A program made the position numbers and the translations under genes. This document shows, in pieces, positions 51,462 to 62,304 of a stretch of DNA of 64,000 nt. Numbering within the stretch: the stretch's first letter is position 1; the number at the start of each line of letters is the position of its first letter. The notes under the pieces are model-generated. The model was not told the origin of the DNA. It saw nothing but the letters and a program-made list of their open reading frames with translations, and did not search any database. Location of the stretch: assembly GCA_946699065.1 (NCBI GenBank), contig CAMPDV010000104.1:248001-312000 (forward strand). Direction: 5' to 3'. Source of the stretch: Loxodes magnus. Its lineage: Eukaryota > Ciliophora > Karyorelictea > Loxodida > Loxodidae.

Positions 51462-52644
51462 ATTTTAATTTAGACGCTTTTTTAATAGATTTATGGCTCT
51501 TTAGAACGTAAAAGGATAAAACAGTCTATAATATAGTAAATTAAGCTATTAAGTATTTCTGCACTATTATCTTAATAATTTATATTTCTTTCTCTAAATT
51601 GAGACTTAACCATCTACTAGTTAATGTACTTGTACTTAGCTAGAATAAAGCTAAAGTATTAGCATATTATTATAATATCTTTTATAAACTAATGCACTAA
51701 TTTCTTTTATATTAGTGTTTAGCTAGTTAAGGCTATTCAAAAGGAGTAATATATTTGTAATAACTTGACAGAAAGAGTATAAATTACTGATATCAATAAA
51801 GTATTCCATATCCTTTCTATTTCTATTCCTTATAATCTAAATTGCTTTAGCCTTTAACTTATAAAGCATAGGTATTTTTCTATCTAAGTGAACTAATAAT
51901 CTAAATAATGTAAAATAAAAGTTATAGGCAATAGAAATAGCTAGCTAATTATAGCTTCTATTAAATTACACTAAATTACTTGCAGCTTTATTACTGAGAA
52001 TTAATCTAAGCAAGTAAGGATTTTCTATAACTAATGCTATTTAACTTTAACTACTATGTAGATTTGTATGTATCAAAGCTTTTATTTAGTTTTAAGTAAT
52101 TAGCCTTAAAATCATTGCTTCCAACCATCCTTGTTCATATAACCAACTATTAGTTGTTCTATATACTTAGCATTAATAAATGCTGCTTTACTAAGCAATT
52201 TTAAGAATTAAAGGGAGCATTTATATCTCTTAATTTACTACAAGATAAGGTAATATATAAATTATATATTTATATAGAGTTAAGATTAAAGCATCAAATG
52301 TAAAGCTTATAGGTTAGTAAATACATCATACCAAAAAGGACTTTAGTAGTAGGTATTAAGCAAATATTAATCAATATCTTACTATTTGCCTCTGCAATTT
52401 AGCTTAACCTTATAATATATTTACTTCTAGGAAGTTTCTAAGTTATACAAGTCTAAATTGAATAAAGCTTTAAATTTATTAAACTAAAGCTAAAGCAAAA
52501 ATGACTTTAATAGCTATAGTTATTGATACCAAGACTGTATATAAAGTTAGATTTTGTTATAATGGTTTCAATTTCTCTTTTAAGCTAAGGATAAAAATTA
52601 GACTGTATATAAGATTAATTAATTAGATATTAAAAAGGTATTTA
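51462..52644. other. Divergent intergenic region
   Basis: AT-rich. I looked specifically for a WD40 propeller to complete the MIOS-like gene and found none in any frame. It should contain promoters for both flanking genes. Confidence 0.5.
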
Positions 52645-53922
52645 ATGAAGGATAGTAAGTAAGAGACTTAGTATTAGAAGGCTGTTATAAATATATGCCC
52701 AGATTATGGAACTGATATTAGCAAAAATATCTAAATTATCAAAACTTAGACCATTTGAGCTCCCTAGCTATAAGAAGATATTCTAGCTGCATGACTTTGA
52801 CTTAAAAATAGTTTGAAACATAAAGGTGCAGGAATTGTGTAGATTTTGAAGCGTACTAAGACAGAGATCAAATTGTATGGAGGAATTATTGTTTATATTG
52901 ATTAAAGTCGGGAAAAAGCTATAAGCTTGTGTGGATGGTAAAGTCTTTAATAGCAAAATATTGTTTAAGAGGATTAAAGTGAGAGAAGTGCTCTTTATCT
53001 AGTTGGACATTTATTACTTGCTTAAGCAGCTAAAATTGTAAAAAAATTTGGAAAGGAGGGATAAATAATATCTTCAATCTTACAAAGCTTCAAAATAAAT
53101 AAGGAGGAAGATAACCAAAGTTTACAGTTAGTATGTTCTAAACTTGCTTTTTAAAACCCTTTCTTAAGTGCAATTAGCTGTATCTTATGTAATGACATAA
53201 GTAGAATAATGGAACTTAAATAAATTCCTTTAAGAGACAGAGCAGCAATTGCTTGTAGATTTGCTAATCAAGACTTAATTTGGAAAATAATGTAGGATTT
53301 CTAATAGCTTTAGGGTTTATAAGGTCTCCTTATAGAAGGAATAAAAGGCCATAATAGGATACTTGATCTTGTTTCAAAAGATCTTCAAACAGCTGCTTTA
53401 TTAGGCTTCTATTTGAATATAATTGAAGATTAATAAAAATTTTAGCCAATAATTGATGAATATAAGAGAATACTAATTGAAAACAAAATGTTCCATCAAA
53501 AAGCAATGCTTGATATCTTAGTTTTATAGGAAAAGCAAAATTAGGAATAAAATAGAAATTTGAAGAAATCTGGTTCTTTCGAAGATAAGCAAAACATTGC
53601 AGGATTAAGCAATCCATTCGTTACAGTTTAGAATCCTCGTCCTGAAAAGATTTTTATACAAACTTAATAGCAAAAGTCAAACCAACTTTCTTGTATGATC
53701 TGCTTACTTCCACTTCCTTCTTTGGTAGATCAAAGTAATCACCTAGAAGATTCTGTAGATGAAAATTAAGCAACTAAAGAAAAGATTAAAAGTTGGGGAG
53801 TGTGGTGCTAGAATTGCAAGCATGGAGGACATGCTATTCATATAATAGAATGGTTTAATTAGGAAAATAAATGTGCAGCAGCTGGTTGTTTATGTCAATG
53901 TAATTCCATTGATCAACTTTGA
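52645..53922 (+). CDS. MIOS: MIOS-like GATOR2 subunit, propeller missing
   Basis: 425 residues. NPFLSAISCILCND, PLRDRAAIACRFANQDLIWK, LQGLLIEGIKGHNRILDLVS and LQTAALLGFYLNIIED correspond to the alpha-solenoid of MIOS. SWGVWCQNCKHGGHAIHIIE followed by WFNQENKCAAAGCLCQC (about 385-420) is its C-terminal zinc-binding domain, with Cys/His ligands intact. GATOR2 relays amino-acid signals to TORC1 at the lysosome. The N-terminal WD40 propeller (about 400-500 residues in other species) is absent and so is the first part of the zinc domain; only CMICLLPLP remains of it. An in-frame ATG at 52501 would add 48 low-complexity residues and no propeller. It ends overlapping the RBR gene by 10 bases. Confidence 0.82.
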
Positions 53923-55904
53923 TTTTACTTTAAATTTAGATTATTTATCCTAATAATTATTCTGCCTTAAGTTTAAATTCCTTTAATATTTCCCTTTATA
54001 TATACTTAGTAAAACTGCCTCAATTAAAAGAATATATAATTTAAAAGATTTTTAGGCATTAATAAGTTGATAAAAATAAGAAAAAAAAGGTTAATAAAGT
54101 TTTAAACTGCTCTTCCACCTATTATTCCATGTCTAATGGGAGGAGTACTTCTATACTAATTCATATAACTAATTGTGCTAATGTTAGCTCTTAAAAAGTT
54201 CAATCAACATGATCTACGCTCTAATAGTCCTATACACTAAAAAAATAAGTTTTTTAGAATTAAAATAGGGTAAAAAACAGCAAAAATTGTAAGGCTTATT
54301 AAAGTAAAAAAGAGAAAGTGGAAAAAACAACAACAAAAATATTTGATCTATTTCTTTGCGTTACACTCATCATAATCTCTTAGATTAAAAGAAGCATTGT
54401 GTCAAGGTATATATATTAATATAAAAGCTATTATAAAAACTGGATGTAAAGTAATCACAAAAAATCACAAAATTATCTTTTGTCATCTGTTTAAATAATC
54501 ATATTTACTGCAAACTCAAACTAAAAATTTTTCACCATGATGCAAAGGACGACCCCTTTATCCTTAATTAAATACGCAATTTATAAAATGTTTGCCACCT
54601 CAAGTAGCTCTACAAATGAAACAAAATTCATGTTTACATCTGCATGTCATATGATCACATCCATGCGTTCTTTCAATTCTCAAATAGCAATTCGGACATA
54701 TTTATATATCTTTGTCTTAAGCTCATTGAGCGTATTCTTCGTCAGATAATTTTTAGCAATCTTTTTCTGGGTGTCATTATCGAGTGCAAAAATAGCAGAA
54801 ATATAATTTACATTTTTAGCATTTTATTTTTGCTTTTTTCGGATTCCCAATTTCATAATTACCACAATCAGGAGTAGGACATCAGCGCATTCTTGGATCA
54901 GAGTTAACTTGGTTATTAACTTTGAATTTTTTATACCTTTCTAATAGCTACTAATCAACTAACTTTTCAATTTGAAGACTACTAATTTCTTGATCGCATT
55001 CATTAAAAGGGCATTTTATAAAATCTACTTTACTTTCCATAATAAGAGTCTTCAAATAAGAACAAATGCATTCCATGCAAAACCAATGATTACATCCAGC
55101 TTAAAAGCACTATTAGTTTGGAATAGACATATAGCATATACTACAATCTTAGGTTTCCATATTTTGGCTACTTTATTAAGCTGAGGGGGATTTTTTCAAT
55201 GAAAATTGACTAATTATCTTAGGCATTTCTTAATTAAGATTAGACTATTACTGCTAAAATAATTTTTGAAGTGAGAATGATCTTTCTTCCATTCCTTTGC
55301 TGCTCCATTATTTTAAATAAGAGGCTTGATGCGTCATTTCTTATATCTTTTGCTGCCTAATTTCATTATAATGCAGATGCTTCTAAGAATAGCATATATA
55401 GCAAATTTCTACATTTACTTATTTTTCATAATTACTTATCGGAACATAGCTATGGAATCAAATTCCTTCTTAATTTTAAACGGAATAATGAAAAAGCTAG
55501 TTTATATCCAAAATTCCATAGTAATCTAGGCATCTGTTTACTAAGCCAATATCTAATTTCATATGTTTAGCTTCTTATATCAATTTCTCTTTCAAAGATT
55601 TAGTTAGTTTTTTTAGATCACTTTCAGAGTTGTTGTAAATCAAGGCTTTGGAAGTAAAATTTTAAACACTTCAATTTCTTTCTACAGCATTTTAATTCCT
55701 CCTTTTTTCTTAACTATGAACTTTCCTCAAAGGAATAGAAAACGAGTCATTTTAGCTTGGATTTCTTTCCAACTTAGAATTTTCCTAATTCATTTCTAAA
55801 ATTAAATCTGTCTTTGGAATCTCAGTTTGTCTTTAGCTAAAGTTTGAATTTTTAGATTATTAGTCTGATTTCTATTTTTTATAAACCAAGTGAAATTAGT
55901 CCAT
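53913..55904 (-). CDS. RBR E3 ubiquitin ligase with membrane helices
   Basis: 663 residues. RING1 starts at 253 ([10 protein letters not shown]...CNHWFCMEC...CPF). The IBR is at about 342-380 ([32 protein letters not shown]). RING2 is at 403-435 ([33 protein letters not shown]); Cys416 in HGCDHMTC is the position of the catalytic cysteine that carries ubiquitin. Two hydrophobic segments follow ([40 protein letters not shown]), giving an RNF19-like layout, so the enzyme is probably anchored in the ER or another membrane. An extra CYICYS motif lies about 80 residues before RING1. The N-terminal 170 residues are disordered. Many Trp are TGA. The far C-terminus is low-complexity, and the stop overlaps MIOS. 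Confidence 0.9.
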
Positions 55905-57937
55905 CTTTATTATCTAAAATCAATCAGAATTATGAATACCTAATAAACAGACAAAATTAAATTCAAATAATTAATATTTTAACCATTTAAATATACTTCA
56001 CTCCTATACCCGCTTTATACTTTAATTAACTCTTATTTTATTTATTTCTTTAGTCTGCTATTGATTTGACTATTTAATTATAATGCTTTTAGTGTTTATT
56101 CTATAGAGGAAAGCTAGATTAGCTATTTTTAAGAAGTTAGATATGTTTCTAGATTATTTGAATGTAAATAATTAAAAATTTAACTTATTTTATAAAATAA
56201 AATCTGAGCTTCATTTATATCATCAAAAGAGAGTTTGCTTTTTATTTAGAAGCGAGCCATCTTTAAATGTTTCATTACATGAAACGCATAAAAGTTAATC
56301 TTATTTATAGTTTATTGATCTTCAAGCTAAGTCTCAAATTTACAGTAAGACACTATTTACATTTATTATGAAATAATTTCTTTATGTCTTAAGTATTATT
56401 AAAAGATAGAATCTAGTATATAAACAATGTAAATTCAGCAATATAGAGATTCATCTATCTTTATGTTTAAATATTTTCTTCTGTAAGATAATTCTATCTT
56501 AAGATATATTTCTATAAGCTTTTGCTTAAAACTCTAAAGTATTTAGTTTAACTGATTAATATTAATAGCTTATATTTAAATCTATTAAATAAGCCTTTAA
56601 AGTCTCATTTAGATCTACTAGTTTATATTTATTTGCAAAATCTAAGTATTTTGTTATTTCTTATAATTTGGTTATTAGAATCTTGCTTTAGTATTTTCTT
56701 TATTATATATAATGGCTCATTTCTTAGTTTTTAGCTACTTTTATTTCTTTAATATTATTAGTTTTCTTTACCTTAATTAGAACCTTTTAATTAAAAGTAA
56801 ATCAAAACTATCATTGTCTTCATAATTACAATATATTTAGAGAGTTTAAAAGATAAACTAAACTATTTTTATAGCAAGATTGATTACCATATTAAGATGT
56901 GCTCTATTCATTTTACTACTAATAGCCATTCTATAATTGCATTATTTATCATTAAAGGCTAAAAATACCTATTATAGTTCAGACTTAATAAGGTATAGCA
57001 TTTTACTAAAAATTGTTTTAATTATCTATATTGAAAGCTATTAAAACTGATAAATGCCTTTGTAATTCTTTAATGTTATTTACTTCTAAATTACTATTAT
57101 TATTATGAAATAAATTTAACTACATACCAAAAACTAACTATTTATATATGTTTTAAATTGACTCTTTTACAACTCAAATTTTAGTTAATAATATCTTTGC
57201 TAGATTAAATTAGAAATAGCAAGATTATACATGTGGACTGTATAGTGAAATTAGTAGAACTATTTAGATTCCTTAGTAGAATAAACTATTCTTATAATAA
57301 TTAGAAATTAAGTTAAAATATAATAACTAATACATAGCTATATTCAAACCTAAATATTATCAATAGTCCTTTTTAGTTAAACGTATATATCTATAATAAA
57401 GTATCATTATGTTATTAATTGAATAGCCTTTCCATTTTTAGATTAAAGTTATGAGATATAGATGCTTAAAAATACGATTCTTAATTATTTTCCTAATCTT
57501 TACTTAAAATAATGTATATAATCCTTTATTAAGACTTATAGTTAAATATAGTAAGCTAAATACTTTTTAAATTAAGTAATATAGAGATTAGTTATTAAAT
57601 TAGATTAAAATAGAACTAAGAATCATGCTTATGTTATGCTTTCTTGAAGAGCTTTTATGTACACTTGTAAAATAAGAGATTAAGGTAGTTATAATATTTC
57701 TTAAGAGGAGTTAAAAGAATGGCATCTAATTATTACGCTAAAAATTTTATTGATGAGATACTCTAAAATTAAATAGAGAAAAGTTATATATTGAATAATT
57801 CAATTTTTAGTTTATGCAGGTTACTGAAAAAAGCAATAAGAATAAAATAGCATTTATAATGAAATCAGTTTAGTTAAAATTAAAAAGGAAAGTATAGTTA
57901 ATATTATTAACTGAAAAATACAGTTATTTAAGATACT
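55905..57937. other. 2-kb AT-rich intergenic region
   Basis: No credible gene apart from a very short frame at its right end. It precedes the RBR gene start on the minus strand. Confidence 0.5.
57719..57862 (+). CDS. Possible 47-residue ORF
   Basis: ATG GCA TCT opens MASNYYAKNFIDEILQNQIE and runs to TGA. The first half looks protein-like, the second half is basic and AT-driven. No homologue or motif is known. It may be chance, or a first exon whose continuation I could not find. Confidence 0.2.
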
Positions 57938-59266
57938 TCAAGTTTTATTATTGATGAGTAAGATGTTTTGAAATTCATCAAAATTCACGCCTCCACTTTT
58001 ATCTACATCTAAAATATCCATTATTGCTTGAACTTCCTTTTCTTCGATTACGCGATTTTCCATGTAAAAAATAGTTTTCTTTATGTCTTCTTTAGTAACT
58101 ACGCCATCCTTATCTCTATCGTAAATGAGAAAAAGCTCTCAAAGGATTGAAACGTTAGAAGAGTTTTGCATTTCTTACAAGATTTATAAGTATTTCTATC
58201 TTTAATATCTATTGAATGGATTATCCATAAAGTCTAAGTATCTTATAGATCCTTTTCTTATTATCTATTCCTTTTTTTACTCATTTACTTTACTTTTAGA
58301 AGTTTCGTTAAGCTCTTCCTTTGATTATGGACCATGATTTAAAATAAAATTTTTGCTTGAATATGAAGAAGTAGATTTTGGAGAATTTAAAGGGTTTCCT
58401 TTTTTATAATTTTGAGTTGCTGAATATGGTCTTTTGTGTAAATTAGATTCATTTTTATTCTATTAGCTGCTTTTTTCTTTATATACCATTTTATTATCGT
58501 AAGCATAATTTGAGAGCTTATTAACGTACTAGTTGAAATCCTTTTCTTTTTTGAACAGATGTTTAGGAATTTCTCCCTCTGTATGTAATACTTCATTTTC
58601 ATTCTTCTAAGACTTAACGTTTTAATATTGTCGCTTCATTTTTCTTTATGAACTTTCGAAAAATGTATCTGGATAACTTCTGGAGGGAGAGGCATTTCTT
58701 TATCTATTAAACGAGCGGATTTTTCTAAGAGTAAAGTTTTCATTTTTATTCTGATACTAAGCGTTTCTTATGTTTACCTTAGAAATATTTGTGATCATCT
58801 GTTTTGTGTTCTTTAAAAATCACTTGTCTATGTTATTCTTAATCTTATTCAACTTTTTACCTTTTAGTTTGCCTTTATTTATAGTTAAATCTACTGAATT
58901 CTCTATTATATCATTTTTTTTATACTGCTTTGAGTTAATACTCCACTCTCTTTATATATCCTAAGATTTTTTCAAAAAATCGGATTGATTTTAAGCTTTT
59001 GTTGTAGGAGAAAGCTGCTGCTTTAGTTTCTAATTAATTAATTTATTTGTAATTTTTTCCAGTTTCGTTTACTTAGGTAGCCTTAATTTAAAGGAAGATC
59101 CCGTTGTTTTTCTTTTATCCGGAGATGCTAAACTTAAGTTACACAATTTAGATGGCTTAATTTAGTAAAGCTACTATATGTCCATTTAATTATTTAAGTA
59201 GAGCAAAAACAAATTTAATGCCTTTAAACGTTTTTCTCTTAAACGTTAATCTCTCATATTTTTCAT
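57938..59266 (-). CDS. EF-hand calcium-binding protein
   Basis: 442 residues. The C-terminal 65 carry a pair of EF hands with good loops: DRDKDGVVTKED (383-394) and DVDKSGGVNFDE (420-431), separated by a helix, and ending FQNILLINNKT. A helix-rich part before them (VSILWELFLIYD) may be the first helix of EF1. Residues 1-350 are basic, Ser/Lys/Asn/Gln-rich and without a recognised domain, so the protein may be a calcium-regulated cytoskeletal or cortical component. No membrane segment. Two close ATGs (59266, 59257) could start it. Confidence 0.85.
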
Positions 59267-59918
59267 TCCTTATAATATATTCTATATATGAAACCTATTC
59301 CACTCCTTATTGATTACTTTTAGACTAATTTCATAGCCTTAGACTTTTCAAGTTTTAATATCTTAAATTTTCATAGATGGCTAAATTTAGGAGTAAAGGA
59401 ATTATAAAGGAAAGTCTTATTAATTATCAGAAGTGTCTCTTTATGTTAATATATTAAGTTGCTCTTTTTATTAAGGATAAGCTTTGAAGTTTGCTAGTAG
59501 CTTAATCTTAATATTTAAACCTAATGTATATGAAAAATCCTTGCTTATTTCATAAGCTTTAGTTATAATATCTAAGATATTAAGTTGCATTCCTTTACTA
59601 CTCTATTTTTACAACCATACTTCTTTCTTTTTCAGCTACTTAATTTTAATGCTTATGATAAAAATAAATAGCCCTTAAAATTCATAAAGTGATAGTAGAC
59701 AAATAAGCAAAAGCCAATATAGTATGATATAAAGAAGTAGAAATGAGTAACATATAACATGATAAATCTAATGCAAACTCTTAACTAAAAAGCAAGCACA
59801 GAGATTAACATTAACAAGGTATAAAGTAAGTATTAGCCTAAAGAGGTAGAAAGCTATAAGGTAAAATAAGAATATTGATATAATAATAGAATATTATTCT
59901 TTTTTGATATTTCTATAA
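59267..59918. other. Divergent intergenic region
   Basis: AT-rich spacer between two divergent starts, so it should hold both promoters. No motif recognised. Confidence 0.5.
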
Positions 59919-61502
59919 ATGATGTAGTACAAGAAAGATTCTTCAGACTATCAAATTATTTACAAGCTTGCACAGTTAATCATTTCTAATGCTTTAGAGC
60001 TAAACTAGGAGTAATTCCTTCTTGAACAGTTCTAGAAATAAATGTTGGAAATAGAAAACCTTTTTGATTTGGAAATCGAGCATTTCTTTTAAATTTTTAG
60101 CGAGTCTCTGTCATATAGCGAAATAACCAAAACAATTCATGTTTCTACTGCTGTTATGAATAATAGAAGGCTGATGGAGGATGAATAAACTTTTTTGAAG
60201 AAAGTGGAAGATATAAAAATAGCTAAAGATATAGCCAATAAATAAAAGTATAAGCAGGTATTCAAAATCCAGTAAGAAATAACTGAGGATGACTAGCAAA
60301 TTAATTTAAACGCTATAAAAGTAGAGTATTTTGAATCTCCAAACAAAATGAACAGTAGAATTGAAGAAATTTTGATTAAATGTGAGTGAATCAAAGATCT
60401 ATTCATTTTTTCATTTAACCTGTTTATATATCCTAAAATGAAAGGCTGCTATTTTATTTCCTTAGCTACTTATAATACTTGCTTAATTTGCAAAATAAAT
60501 GCATTGAATGAGATTAAGGAAAGTGGATGACTAATTTGGCTGCTAGAAGGCGAATAAGCTTTTATGATTATGAATTTATAACCTCATATTTTGCAAGATT
60601 TAAAGGAATTGGTAGTATTTAATAAATGCATAAACATAAGTGAATTTATTGAGGATGTTTACTAATTTAAGATAGAAGAAATCATATAAAATGAAAACTA
60701 AGAAAAACAAATTTTCACATTAAATGAATTGAACATTATCATGAAAGGCTCGTATTTCTATGTGGATAATACTTAGGAAGTATTTCTTTCCAAGATGAAG
60801 TCTGAGTAACCAAATCCCTCTTGGCTTTAAAATGTATGCTTCTAAACCACTAACTTGAGAATATTATTCTATAGCATAGTCTTGCAGATGATATTAACGC
60901 AAAAGTTCAATGAATTTAAGTTATATGGCACATCTCTCGAAGATATATTGTATGTATAAAATTAAGAAGAACTAACCAATTTTTATGCCTTCGTTAATTC
61001 TTACTACATACCCTATAATTTATTATCCTATCTGTGAATTAAGCATAATTTAATCTCCTAAAGCTCTTAAAACCTAGAAAATTTGGCAGGCTATTTATTT
61101 ATCATCATTACAATTCCAGAATTAATTGATTATGAACATGAAATAAATGTGAAGCCATCACAGATTTAAGGATTTAATGTTTTATAGAAATTTGTTTTCT
61201 ATGATGTCCTGATCTAGCAGATAGAAAGAGGATTTAAGAACTAATTTATAACGAAGAGTGATATATATGAAGAACTTGAAGTGTTTTTGAATAAAAATTT
61301 AACTACTTATGAACCTCAAACACATCAATTAGAGTTCCACAAGCATCCTAAACTTAATAATGTATTCTTAATGAGGATCTACAACCATCACTTTATTAAT
61401 TAACATTTTAATAGCTTACGTCTACTTATTTTAAAGCTTTCTTCAAATCTTATCTTTTAAGTTATTAATTTTAGCTTTAATTTAAAAAAAAAGGTAATTT
61501 GA
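59919..61502 (+). CDS. Helical protein of unknown function
   Basis: 527 residues from a double ATG, intronless. It is rich in Glu, Lys, Ile, Leu and Phe, with predicted helices throughout and several hydrophobic stretches (DLFIFSFNLFIYPKMKGCYF, LRILFYSIVLQMILTQKF, NLAGYLFIIITIPELIDYEH) that look like buried helices rather than clear membrane spans. Layout (long N-terminal coiled region, compact helical C-terminal half) is faintly like an all-helical GTPase-activating domain, but no diagnostic arginine-finger motif is seen, so I assign no function. Three TGA codons are read as Trp (about 60386, 60527, 61035). Confidence 0.75.
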
Positions 61503-62304
61503 TTTTCCAAACTAATAATTAACTGCTTTTTAATAGTCTAATTTAAATATTTTATAACTACTAATAACTTCATCAAATTTTGAAAAATATAAGTAAAATA
61601 AAGGCAACTATAGTTAATCAGATCATACTCTTCATGACTATATATAAGAATAATGTTATGATAATAAACATCTATTATATGGTTTAAAATATTTCTCTTT
61701 CCTTCCTCTACTACAACATATTTACCTTAAAACAACATTTAAACTAGTACTTATTATCAGCTTTAATGTAAGATATTATCATAACTTTATAATTTTTATC
61801 TTTGTAAGCTTTGTCTCTTTTCCTTTTTAAATTTAATTAGTTAAAAGAGTAAGTCTCTTTAATTATCTAGATAGCGTCTTTCTGAAAAGATAAATAATTT
61901 TGATGAGAGTTTTAAGTTTAAAAATATAAGGGATTAGAATTTAAAACTCGAATATCAAATTTAAAATGTAGATTAAAAGCTTTTATTTAGATGAATCTAG
62001 ATTGTAAACATAGAAATAATATAGTTAAGATAGCTTATGCTATCCATTATGATATTATAATTAAGATAACAAAAGCTCTATAAGCTATTTTGCTTAATTG
62101 GACTCTATTTTTTAGTTAATATCAAAATGAGAAATAGTGCCCCAGTCTATTTCGAGTTTATTTCAGGATTAAAAGCTGAAAGAGTTATTAAGCTTAGATG
62201 GAATATTTTAAAAAGAAAAGTAAAATATAAAAGCGAAATGAAAAATCCCCTTCGAAATAAAGGGAATGAAATATAACAATTTTAAAAAGAGTAATTTATA
62301 TTTG
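61503..62304. other. Intergenic between convergent genes
   Basis: AT-rich spacer between the 3' ends of the unknown gene and the DHHC gene. No feature recognised. Confidence 0.5.
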
